Assembly (NCBI GenBank): GCA_903632075.3
Contig: CAHIKZ030004140.1
Location: forward strand, 505,001 to 569,000
Source of the DNA: Acanthosepion pharaonis
Taxonomy: Eukaryota > Mollusca > Cephalopoda > Sepiida > Sepiidae
Direction of reading: 5' to 3'
DNA: 64,000 nt
Below the pieces are notes generated by a model, which was not told the origin of the DNA, searched no databases, and saw only the letters and a program-made list of their open reading frames with translations. Position 1 is the first letter of the stretch, and the number at the start of each line of letters is the position of its first letter. Both the position numbers and the translations under genes were made by a program. Of this stretch, positions 52,935 through 63,045 are shown piece by piece.

Positions 52935-53765
52935 GGGAATCTTAAAATATTTTTATTCTAACCAAATTCATTTAGATTCTTTTTCTTTTTCTTTTTCTTT
53001 CTATCCATTTTGTAAATAGGTATTCCACACTGTGATATTAGATCTGACATGAATGGTGCAATGTTGTGGACATTTATGTTGTAGTGAATTGTTTTCACCT
53101 TTGATCAGAGTAGCATTTTCTTATGTTAAAATTGTGGTCAGTCTCATTATGGTAGGCCACCACTGCATTTGATATATTGTTTTGTAAAATGTCCTTTTTG
53201 TGTTCATATAATCTTTTATTTAAATTCCTTGAGGTTTTTCCTATGTATTACTTGTGGCAATTATTACAGGCAATGGAGTAAAAACCTTCAGGTTTTAGCC
53301 TATTGTTTTGTTTAGTATTGACTAAGTTTTTTATTGTTTTGGATATAGTAGTAACACATTTTCAGTTTAGATAGATTCTTTTCTATTGAAAATGTGATAG
53401 AATTAGTAGGCAGAATAATACAATTTTTTGATTCTTTGGGTTTCTCAGGAGGGGCTGTTTTTAGTTTTGGAATATTTTATGGGTCTTTTGTTTCACATTG
53501 AATATAAAATAATTAGCACACTGGAGATGTTTGAAAGAGTTTTCAATGTATTTCTGTTTGTTTAAACAATTCAAGCTGCATATTCTTTGAATTGTTACAC
53601 AGAATCCGATGATTATACTGGATTTTATTTTTTTGGATGATTTCTGGTGGATACTGAGTTTGAAACTATTGTTAACATATTGTAGCTTGATATCTAAGAA
53701 GGATAAAAAATTGTATTCTTCCATTTTGTATGTAAATTCCATTGTTACTCTAAATTAATTCCATT
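52935..53765 (-). pseudogene. Penelope-like RT tail and GIY-YIG endonuclease
   Basis: Minus-strand relic. First block, an open frame at 53742-53461: 'MEFTYKMEEYNFLSFLDIKL' 'QYVNNSFKLSIHQKSSK', matching the 'LPFLD......VYRKPT' segment after the RT core of Penelope-like elements, then 'YIENSFKHLQCANYFIF'. The second block in a shifted frame near 53270-53170: 'KPEGFYSIACNNCHK' then 'YIGKTSRNLNKRLYEHKKDI', the GIY-YIG nuclease core (here 'GFYSI' and 'YIGKTSRNL', with a stop inside), continuing 'AYHNETDHNFNIRKC' (His-containing third block). GIY-YIG nucleases nick target DNA for Penelope-type retrotransposition. It is inserted between two plus-strand family A LINE copies. Confidence 0.88.
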
Positions 53766-53859
53766 GTGCTTGTAAAAGAATTTAGCAAGATAAAAAAAAT
53801 TCTTTGATTGACAGCACATCTCTGTTGTGTGCATGTGTAGTCCTACAAACATAAGAAAT

Positions 53860-54855
53860 TTAGTCCCATGAATCCTGAAGCTCAAAATGCATCACAGTCA
53901 ATGCGGACAACACTACAATTTTCTCTTGCCTCAAAAACAAATCTAGTGTCATTGACAGAACTAACCTGGCCATTCATCTCAAAAAGGACCTCCAATCAGT
54001 TGTGAACTGGGGCAAGAATTGGCTGGTTAACTTTAGTGCCTCAAAAACAAAACTGCTCTCTATTACTCATCACAGAGAACCATCCCTGCCCCCAATTAGA
54101 ATGCCTGATGCTCAACTTCTCGAGAGCTCCTCTTTGCGACTACTTGGTCTCACATTGACTGCTAACCTGAGATGGAACAAATACATTGAGTCAATAGCTT
54201 CGTCCACTACAAGGAAAGTTGGCCCCCTGTGCAGTGCCAGGAAATTTTTCTCGCCGGAGTTGATCCTTCAAATCTATAAATCAACTATTCGCCCTTGCAT
54301 GGAGTATTGATGCCATATATGGTCTGGAGCCCCTTATGTTTGTCTCAAGGTCCTTGATAAAATCCAGAGGCAGATATGCAATGTAATTGGCCCTGATCTG
54401 GCATCTCATCTGCAGTCGCTCTCTCACAGACATGCCGTTGCTTCCCTCTGTTGTTTTTACAAATACACTCATGGTAACTGATATGATGAGCTGCTTTTGC
54501 TGGTTCCCAGACTTCATGAATTTAAGCGTTCTACTAGGCTGGCATCTCACTCTCACCCTTTCACTGTCAAAACTGTTAAATGTAGCCATCTCTTCTACTC
54601 AAATAGCTTCATGTCTTGCACTTCTCGCTTGTGGAACACCCTCCCCTTTTCCTGTTTGCCTGATAGCTATAATCTCCAACTATTCAAATGTAATGTCAAT
54701 CGACATCTCCAGATGCCCTGATCTATCCCCTATCCTTCTCTTCATCCTTTCTTCTATCACTCCTCTTTAGACTCACTCCGACTCACTGTAACCCCTTGCC
54801 TGCTAGTGGCTTCCCACCTTGCTTGGGGGGAAATGCTTAAAAAAAAAAAAATAAA
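53860..54855 (+). pseudogene. LINE family A copy, best preserved tail
   Basis: Plus-strand relic. It begins with 'VNADNTTIFSCLKNKSSVID' (about 53905; catalytic 'YADD' is 'NADN'), then 'LAIHLKKDLQSVVNWGKNWL', 'VNFSASKTKLLSITHHREPS', 'LRLLGLTLTANLRWNKYIES', 'ILQIYKSTIRPCMEY', a single stop, 'VLDKIQRQICNVIGPDLASH', 'VPRLHEFKRSTRLASHSHPF', 'SHLFYSNSFMSCTSRLWNTL', 'PFSCLPDSYNLQLFKCNVNR'. The 3' end is 'gccttgcttggggggaaatg' 'cttaaaaa' with a poly-A of about 20 (54815-54855). It has fewer stops than any other family A copy and a clear poly-A tail, so it is probably the most recent. Upstream RT is missing. Confidence 0.94.
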
Positions 54856-55160
54856 AAAAGGAACCTGTTTCCATTTTGTCATACAATTTTCCCAATACTG
54901 TTCTTGATATATAAAAATATATATTGTTATCTCATATATTTATATATATGATAAATACAAAGTTTTTTACATAGTTGATTGGTGTCACCTTCAGCATTCC
55001 AACTCCAGAATTTTGTAGATAGACCCTTCAGCAATCACTTCATCCATTGGGTATAAAGACAGAGAAAGAGAGAGACTGCAGTTTGCATTCTGATGGGATG
55101 GCAAGTCAGTATCAGAGGTTATTCTCTAATTTCCTAGCCTTAATCATCAAAGGGAACCTT
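54856..55160. other. Unassigned spacer
   Basis: AT-rich with a short imperfect AT run near 54910-54950. Confidence 0.45.
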
Positions 55161-55395
55161 TTTATTGTGGCCTTATGCCAAACTAGAGTAAGCTTAGTAC
55201 ATGTCTATTTAAGTGTTGCAGAACATTTACTTATCTCATGAATTGTTTTCTTTATTGGTATTCTTTTCTCTTTTATTGTGGCCTTATGCCACACTAGAGT
55301 AATTGAGTAAATGTCTATTTAAGTGTTGCAGAACATTTACTTATCTCATGAATTGTTTTCTTCATTGGTACCCTTTTATTGTGGCCTTATGCCAA
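55161..55395. repeat. 103-111 bp tandem repeat, 2.2 units
   Basis: 'tttattgtggccttatgcca' starts units at 55161, 55272 and 55375 (third partial). The text 'atgtctatttaagtgttgca' 'gaacatttacttatctcatg' 'aattgttttctt' is identical in units 1 and 2. Confidence 0.92.
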
Positions 55396-55834
55396 ACAAT
55401 CTTCTTTGGTGTCTCTTTATAAGAGGCTAGGAGTAACTCTTGATATATTCCATAGAAAGTTTTCTGAAATGGGAAAATAAATATGTAGCTTCAAGCATCA
55501 ACAGCACTTAAGAGTTTGCGTTGCCGTTAAGCAAGGTCAATAGGCAAAACATCAAAGAATAAGCAGAAATGAAAAGAGAACCTAAGTAAATATATTGGAA
55601 TTTTATCATTGATTTACATTCCTAAATAAAATTATGACAAGACTCAAGGACTTAGGATTCTATTGAAAATATGATTTATGGCATTTCCTTTAATACCTTT
55701 CTTGGGTACCATTGCTATAACTATTTATGCATGTGTGTATGGGCACATATATAATTTTGCATGTGTGTGTGTATGTGTGTGTGCACAACTGTTCACGTGT
55801 ATGAGTATGTGTGACAATTGATTGATTCATTGAT
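55396..55834. other. Unassigned stretch
   Basis: (TG)-rich patch at 55735-55790; no other content. Confidence 0.45.
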
Positions 55835-56188
55835 TTGTTTTTTATGGCTTATCAACCTTTTTAAGGTTATTGAAAGCTGAAACATATTTTGGGTTGGTAA
55901 GAATTCTTTTGGAGATAATAATTTTCTGATACAAGTCTTACTATTTAATCCATATCTGGGGGAGAAGAGGTGGATTTCTACCTTTCACAAGTGAATGTAA
56001 TGAACCTGAGTGGAATTCAAACTCCTTCCCCATTCTGAGCCATTATCCATCACACCACCTGCACACTCAAGCTTACAGCACCTGGTATTCTTGAGCAGTC
56101 ACCTATCTAGTTACTGACTAGTTTCAACATTTCTTAACTTCAAAAATCAGATGAGAACCCATGTTTCAATGTGAAATGGCCATAAGCC
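55835..56188 (-). mobile_element. 5S rRNA-headed SINE, short-tail type
   Basis: Minus-strand copy, the least diverged head: plus text 'gcttacagcacctggtattc' 'ttgagcagtcacctatctag' 'ttactgactagtttcaacat' 'ttcttaacttcaaaaatcag' 'atgagaacccatgtttcaat' 'gtgaaatggccataagcc' (56071-56188) covers the full 5S length. The core 'cattatccatcacaccacct' and the tail with 'gattttctgata'-type text and 'tttttatggcttatcaacc' match 47192-47583. Confidence 0.86.
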
Positions 56189-57349
56189 ATGTGTGAGTAG
56201 AAATGTTTGTATGTTATTTAAAGTATATGAAAATATTTAGAGAGCATTTCTATACCATAAAATAATTACAAAATTCTTAAGTAATAGGAAGATGGATTAG
56301 CAATACAAAATTCCTTCTAAAATCCAGACCATAAAAATGTCTCTTGCTTCTACTATAAAGCTTTAATTAGTAACTATTTTTTCCTGTAAGCAAAACTTTG
56401 AAAAATGGTTACTTTCCAATAGGAATTAAATCCTATATATATTTTTCAACCACTAAAATTCCATCAGAAGTGATGTTTGATAAGATGCCAAACATTTAAC
56501 AACAACAGCAACAACAAGACATCTTTTAAATGAAACATAAAAAGGGTTATTTTCTGAAGGAAAATTAGAAGCAGAACATCAGTCGAAATAACATTTATTC
56601 TTTTTAAAAATATACAACAACAATAAAATGTCCAATTCTCCTTGCAGTGATGTTTGTTTTATAAACTAATAAAGTTTTCTCCATGCAGTGTGAAATGTGC
56701 GGACAGACTTACTTTATGACAGTCAGCTTAATATATTTTTGAATTCGTAGACAAAGGCTTAGCAGGAGGTTGCTGGTTAATCCCTTCTATTGTGTGTTTG
56801 GATAAAGCCTCAGTTGGCAGCTGCTGGCTGTCATCTCTTCCATTGTGTGCATGTTTGTGTACATGTGTAGATAAAACTGGCCTCCAAAATTGTTTTTAAA
56901 CCCTAAGAATTAGTATGCTTCAATTTTTATATCCGTAAGGAGATTGAAAATCTAATCTTATATAGAGATGGAAACTTTTTGAATACAAGGATTTCATTGG
57001 TTAGAAAATAATTTCATACTGGCTTGTGAAAATGTTTTTCTTGAATTTGAGTGAGTGGGGAAGGGAATTATTATTATTTTCTAAATGGTCCAAAAATAAC
57101 ACATGGTAGATCTACAACTACATTCTCCAAGTATTTTGGCGGTATTTGCACTTGTAATCATTGTTTATCAAAGAAAGCTTCTGGTAGGATTTTATTGGTT
57201 GAAAAATATATATAGGATTTAATTCTTTTTACCTGATTACTTCCTTAAAATTTTGATCTTTTATGATAACAAATAAGAAACAGATGTTATCACACAAACT
57301 CAAAAGTTTACTCTCTATGAAAATCCAAAGGAAAGACAATTAAAGTCAT
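56189..57349. other. Unassigned AT-rich stretch
   Basis: A weak 65-bp duplication around 56760-56860 ('gttgctggttaatcccttct' versus 'gctgctggctgtcatctctt', both followed by attgtgtg). Nothing else. Confidence 0.45.
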
Positions 57350-57590
57350 TGTCATGGGTCCTTACCTATAACTACAGAATGAACTCTTCCTAACACTATG
57401 TATACTATGCCTCTCAAGAGAGAGAGGGTTGAATCGAGTCGAGCTGATAGTAGTTCACTCCAAACCAAACTGACAGTCATACTAACACCTTCACATCTTG
57501 TATTATTATTTCGTGCAATATACCTTCGTTATTTCTACTCTTGTGTTCGTGTTGTTCTTCCTTGGTCCTAACCTGGACCATAAGAGTCAT
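57350..57590. mobile_element. Candidate solo LTR
   Basis: A GC-richer 240-bp block with complementary edges 'atgggtcc' (57354) and 'ggaccat' (57574-57580), and 'ttccttggtcctaacctgga' near the right edge. Solo LTRs have this size and short inverted ends, but the TG...CA termini and a target duplication were not found. Confidence 0.22.
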
Positions 57591-57949
57591 CTAAAAATTA
57601 TAGTAATTACTAAGATTAAATTATAACAAAGTTTGTCGAAGAAACTTGATTTGTATTACAATATTCAAATTTTCTAATGCAATTTTATGGTAATAGTACT
57701 AGTAAACATTTGGCATTTATTAAACAAGCAGCCATTACTGCTTTTGATTAAAATTTATAAAAATCTTTCTCTTTTTAGGAAAACCTGTTTCTCAAGTCCA
57801 GTAGCTTTTATCCAGTATTGATGGGGATTTCCTTGTGAACCTTCTATTTGACATGGTGTGAAATGTCAGCATCTTGATTATATCATTATTTTCTCATCAT
57901 GTCACATGTGTTATATATTTTAGTTGTTGCTGCTGTTGGTAGACCTCAA
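57591..57949. other. Unassigned AT-rich stretch
   Basis: No recognised content. Confidence 0.45.
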
Positions 57950-58680
57950 ATGATGGGATTTATGTTATTTCATACAGTTCTTTGTTAGGGTTTCTATTAG
58001 GGGTCAGTTCACAATGTTCCAAGACGGATGATCTTGGTGAAGACCCTGAGGCTTTTCTTGCTGAAAGTCTTTTTTTACTTCACCATTTATCTTTGGAAGT
58101 TGTTGTATACAGCTGAGAGTTTAGATATTTCTAAGTGGGGATGATTCCATGCATGGCATCCATATGAAAGTCTTGATAAGAAGAGGCTATTTAAGAATAT
58201 GACTTGAGTTTTCAGGTTGTTGTTTTGGTTTTGTAGCAACTTGTGGTGTTGAGCAAAACTATCTCTGTCACAGCCAATTTTATGTCCAATTCACTTTTTC
58301 TCCTAGACTAAATGTGTCATAACTGAACCATATGCTGAGGTATCTGAATTGTTTAGTATTTACTAATTCCACATCCTGTATTTTTATGATGAATTCAGGG
58401 TGGCTGTCATCACTGCTTTCATTTCAATTTCTGATCATGGCTTGTTTGGAAAGGTTTATCTTGAGACCGATTTCTTGTGATATTTGATGGACGATGTGGC
58501 TTTTCTTTTCAAGGTAATTATTATCCCAATTATAAATATCTATATCATCAGCATAGCACCCCACTCCATCTTCTTCAGTTACATTGGTCTTGGGAGGGAA
58601 AGCAGGATTATTGCCTTCTATGTAATTTTTATGTAATGGAAACAATAAGGATTCTTTCCTTTGTGCAATGATTCTTTAAT
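57950..58680 (-). pseudogene. LINE family D reverse transcriptase relic
   Basis: Minus-strand RT palm and thumb. An open frame at 58645-58424 holds 'GVGCYADDIDIYNWDNNYLE' with an intact YADD, then 'VHQISQEIGLKINLSKQAMI' (thumb). Below it: 'HPEFIIKIQDVELVNTKQFR' 'YLSIW' (about 58390-58325), and after shifts 'FLNSLLLSRLSYGCHAWN' near 58190-58140 and 'YNNFQR' near 58100. Upstream RT blocks are absent. The same stretch, on the plus strand, flanks the mariner-like element (25457-25610). Confidence 0.84.
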
Positions 58681-59544
58681 TAATGTGGTTGAATTTAAAA
58701 TAGAAATTATTTAAAACCTAAATAATTCAGCTTTTGTAAAATTCAAATTTGCAATGAACTGCTGACTTTGATATTTACACAGCATCTTGAAAAAAGATAA
58801 AAACAATCTAAGAGTAAATGTTTACCTTGGAATAATTCATAAAATTCCTTTTGTATTCCACATCTAACTTTATTCAAGATTACGCCATAAAATATGTTAA
58901 TTCTGCTTTTAATTTTTATTGTTTTTCTCTTTCGTTTCTTTGATAGAAGAAATGAGAACAAATCTAGTTTGAATAAATTTTGGTTTTAATTTTAAACAGA
59001 GAATTTTACAAAAAATATTTTTATTTAGGAAAAGAATTAAATTATTATTCACCTCCGTGATTAGAGTTAACCATATAGATAACTGAACAATTTTCTCCAT
59101 GTTTGTATTTGAGGAAAAGAAAGAAAACCTAATTGAGTGGATGATGCCAATGTGGTTAAATATTTTCTTTCTTTCTGTCTTTCTCTGAATTCTTGAAAAT
59201 TTAATTCCCTATTGCACTCAAATTTGCATAAGAATTAAGTTGCATTAGCACAAAATTTTATTCCTTGTTTTCATTTTTACACCTGCAAATTTGCAACACA
59301 TTCAGACAATGGTGAATGCATTTTATTTAATGTCAGAATAAGAATAAGGAAGACTTTACTTTCTGCCAAATAGCTTGAGAGCCAAGCAGATCAATATGCA
59401 AATTGCAAGTGCATTACCAATGCATGAGGTAATGCAATTAACATGGATGGACAGGATTAACAAAAACAGGAGAATCTAATACATGTTACAAATGTAGCAA
59501 TAGAATCTGACACAATGAAGATGTAACAAATACATTTTACACAA
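58681..59544. other. Unassigned AT-rich stretch
   Basis: No recognised content. Confidence 0.5.
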
Positions 59545-60010
59545 TGAAAGGCTCGTGAGTCACTCATGGTAGAGGTTTACTGTTAAAATTATTTTAATTA
59601 ATGTATGATATGAAAAAATATGAGATGGTGGTAGGAAGTTAAAATTATGATGATAGGGAGGATAGATAATGACTGAGTCTTGATTTGAAAAGGTTAAAAT
59701 TTTAGTGTTCATCGAAGCATCCATGTAAGATTCTGTTCCTCAATGTGGCAGTTCTTGGGGGAAAAAATGTCTGAATGAAACTTTCCCTTTATATAGTGTA
59801 ATTTGACTCTGCAAAAGTAACATGGCATGTCTTAGTTGTAAAAGTATGAACTGGAGGGAATAAAGACTGGAGCCTATCTGAACAATTGTCATCGAAATAA
59901 TGAGAGAGTAGAAGCAGGCTTGCAACATTGTGTCCAAAAGTGGCTTGCAATATTCTGTGGGAAAGAGGCTGCAGAGTGGGGATCAGTCGTTCCACACAAG
60001 ACTGCATGAA
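59545..60010 (-). pseudogene. LINE family B 3' end
   Basis: Minus strand: 'LIPTLQPLSHRILQATFGHN' 'VASLLLLSHYFDDNCSDRLQ' 'SLFPPVHTFTTKTCHVTFAE' (60005-59820), then 'RESFIQTFFPQELPH' ('..FHSNSFFPRT..LWN') and tail text 'ILTFSNQDSVIIYPPYHH' ('LNLFKSRVN.YLS'). The run 'LAHRR.VASL.LFYRYF....S.EL..L.PP....TRT' is the family hallmark. One main frameshift near 59800. Confidence 0.85.
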
Positions 60011-60753
60011 TGATTATGAAATTTATTAAAAACTAGAAAGGGAAGATTTATCCACTCTGGCCAGGATATGGAAACAATTCTCCGTCTTTTGTCTAACCTG
60101 ATTCTTGTAAAGATAAAAAAAATTGCATAAGAAACCAAGCACTTCCTTGTGTGATGAAATCAGACAATAATTTTACTGTCATCTTCAGCAATGGGTCATA
60201 TATATGAGTTACTTGAGATCTGAAGTTAACTTGATATGCAAAAGACATTCAGAGCATGTCGTCTCATTATCTTATTAGCTTAATGATTAGAGCAATGAAC
60301 AAGTTGTGGGAATCAGTTTTTGCATTTTCATTTATTAATAAACTATTAATCAAATCTGAAGATACAAACTTCAAGTTCAATATGCAAGCCATTGACAGTA
60401 AATATATTTCCAACTGTAGGCTCTTAAATAAAGACAGAACATGTTTTAGTTATAATGAAAGAGTTATCTAATGCACTTAGATATGATCATGCCATATTTT
60501 AGATGATAAAAATATTTTCCAACATATTTAGAAATGACCAGACTGTTTTAGTCATTGGATGATCAAAAGTGTCAATAAAGAAAAAGCCAAGAAAGGTTTT
60601 AAAGTATAAAATATTTTTACTTTTGTGTTTTTAAAACTAAATTTTTCTCAGCATGTAAAAGTGTTAAAGTTCCTTGTTTGTAGTTGTTTGTTAAGATGAA
60701 ATGAAATGTGATTTCTTTGTGTATATGGGTGATAAAAGAAGCAAGGAAGAAAG
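60011..60753. other. Unassigned AT-rich stretch
   Basis: No recognised content. Confidence 0.5.
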
Positions 60754-61075
60754 TGAAAAGGAAAGTGTAAGAGTCATATAGCTTGGTGAGGCAGACACTT
60801 CAATTCGTAAGGGAATCTCTTTGAAACCACAGTCATGAACAGGTGTTGCATGTATCCATGAAAAGGAAAGTGTAAGTGTCACATAGCTTGGTGAGGCAGA
60901 CACTTCAATTCGTAAGGGAATCTCTTTGAAACCACAGTCATGAACAGGTGTTGCATGTATCCATGAAAAGGAAAGTGTAAGTGTCACATAGCTTGGTGAG
61001 GTAGAGTGCTGAATGTCACATAGCTTGGTGAGGAAGAGTGTATGTGTCATGCTGCTTGATGAGGAAGATGGGTAT
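60754..61075. repeat. 105-bp tandem repeat, 2.4 units, plus short subrepeats
   Basis: Units start 'tgaaaaggaaagtgtaag' at 60754, 60859 and 60964 (period 105). Units 1 and 2 differ at about two positions. After the third start the pattern changes to shorter repeats of 'gtcacatagcttggtgagg' (60984, 61014, and a diverged one near 61045). Because 105 is a multiple of 3, a 119-codon minus-strand frame runs through with a 35-residue repeat; I see no evidence it is a gene. Confidence 0.93.
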
Positions 61076-61544
61076 CTCTATTTGCATCCTTCATCTTTGT
61101 CCATCTAGAGACTTAAATACTCTTCAAAGAAACCACAGAGTAAGTTTTTATTGTCAGTGGGAACATGACCCATTAGTTAAAAAATGTTAAATATTTATAT
61201 TCAAAGGATTAATTTATTAACCAGAAGGTATGCACAAATCCTTCGACTCAGAAACCATTTATTTGTTATTTAATGATTGACTGTCTTGGTGTTTATTTCC
61301 ATCTTTACTCCACACTTATTGGTCTTTCATCTGGTATCATTTTGATGAGGGAGATATATAAACATAAAAACTGACAATAATTAAAGGCTAGAAATGATAA
61401 CACATCTGATTTCAATTGGGCTTGACTTATGATCATCAAAAATGACCTCTGCTATCAATGAACTTTAAGCCAGGATGATTTCTGGTAACACTTGTCAACT
61501 GAACTGCTTGTTAACAGATCTGAATTTTTCAACTGTTAAGTCAC
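61076..61544. other. Unassigned stretch
   Basis: No recognised content. Confidence 0.45.
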
Positions 61545-62010
61545 CTTAATTTTGTACTCGGTTAATATTCTACCCTTAAAGGCCAATCCTGCAATGTCCA
61601 TGGAATCAATGCAGGTATTTCCCAAAGCTCACTTCTTCCAACTCTGCTTCTACTTGACATTTACAATTATCCGCCCAAGATTATACATAGACCTTTTTGT
61701 GAATATCTCTGATTCAATGGTTTGTAGGAGTACCTCCAAAATTCTAGATGACCCCACCCAGGTAGCTGATCCCTCCACTGACCCAGCTTTTAACAGCACA
61801 GGGGGCGGAACGTTTTCGGTCACATTCAATTCTACCAAAACCAAACTGATGACATTTTATCATCACCAAGAAGACCCTGAATTTGTGTCTATTGGAATGA
61901 ACAGAAGTTCTCTCTAGGGAGGCATGCTCCTTGCCTTGAGCACCTACTGAGAATTAAATGCACTTTGATCTTCAAGTGAAACTAGTACATATGATCCAAC
62001 ACTGGAAAAA
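61545..62010 (+). pseudogene. Jockey-like LINE fragment
   Basis: A 121-codon plus-strand frame (61552-61917) contains 'STGGGTFSVTFNSTKTKLMT' 'FYHHQEDPEFVSIGMN', which matches the post-RT segment of jockey-like ORF2 (family A equivalent 'WGKNWLVNFSASKTKLLSIT' 'HHREPSLPPIRMPD'). The upstream part 'LDDPTQVADPSTDPAF' corresponds to the 'LA..L..DL..V..W' helix, decayed. Which of families A or B it belongs to is unclear. Confidence 0.65.
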
Positions 62011-62934
62011 TGGTTGATTGCCTCTACTGCTCCAGCAAGTACCTGACATTTCCTTTTGAAGTCAGATAAAATAAAAGTGCCATTTGCATATCTTAACCAC
62101 ATGGTTGAATTAGTGATGACATGTTTGGATCCATTTCCTTAAAGTATTTCAAGCGATAATGGTGATCACATAGATAAGTGTTCTTCCTGTCAGTAAATGT
62201 TGGAACCCAGCGTATGTTATTTGTATACAGAATGTCAAAATCTCAATTAGATTATTTCTTGAGACCCTTGTGAGCTTCTTGTAAAGAGATGTCCAATTCT
62301 AGAGTTTTATCACTGGAAACTTGATAACTAAATTCATAGTATCCAAACTCACCATCTGCCTGTTATGAATAGGAGCATCTGGTTCAGTTCAGTAAAATTA
62401 CAAGTGACACAAAGATGAATGTGAATGATGAGTGATCTAAATCTGCATTTATTCAAACGTTTTTTACTGCAACTCACCACAAGAACCATATTTTGCATTG
62501 TGACTCATTATATTTATGCGTAATAAATCAAAAACAAACTCAGTTCATAAGATTCATTTACTTAGCATTGACAATTTATATGTATATTTCTTATGATCCA
62601 TACATATCAGAATTACATGTATCTATTTGTATTATCTATTTATATGAATTAATGAAAAAATGTCTTTTAATGAGATGAATATGTATGTTTATAAACCGCT
62701 CATTCCAACTGGAATTCCAATTGCACAACTTTGGAACTAAGTTTTGGCATGAGATCTCTTTGTGAGAGAGAACTGACATGAGTTAGACAAACATGATACA
62801 TAAACTCAATGTAAACATAATATAAATATATATTGAAAAATAAAATATAATACAGGCTTATCTCAGTGAAAAAGTAGCAATGATTTATGAGTGCTGTGCA
62901 ACATTTAGAGTTTTTTAGTTTCTGTACTTTGCTC
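62011..62934. other. Unassigned AT-rich stretch
   Basis: No recognised content. Confidence 0.5.
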
Positions 62935-63045
62935 TCATTTGCATAGTTTTTTGTTCTTTCTGTTTTGTCATGACCCATTTTATTTATCTCATGACCCACT
63001 GAAGGGTTGGGACCCACACTTTGAAAAATCCTGATCTAAAATATC
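62935..63045 (-). mobile_element. hAT-like terminus or MITE
   Basis: On the minus strand 'tcaggatttttcaaagtgtg' 'ggtcccaacccttcagtggg' 'tcatgagataaataaaatgg' 'gtcatgac' resembles the 'CAGGG.T..TCAAA.TGTGGGTCGCGACCC' end common to hAT elements. The opposite end and an 8-bp target duplication were not located. Confidence 0.45.

Noticed and set aside
57350..57590. Solo LTR called with confidence
   Set aside because: Only short complementary edges; no TG...CA ends, duplication or second copy, so it is kept as a weak candidate.
60691..61050. 119-codon minus-strand frame with a 35-residue tandem repeat
   Set aside because: Explained by a 105-bp DNA repeat whose period is a multiple of three; no start context, domain or second copy supports a gene.
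61552..61917. 121-codon plus-strand frame as a possible host exon
   Set aside because: It contains a post-RT LINE segment ('VTFNSTKTKLMT'), so it is better read as a retrotransposon fragment.
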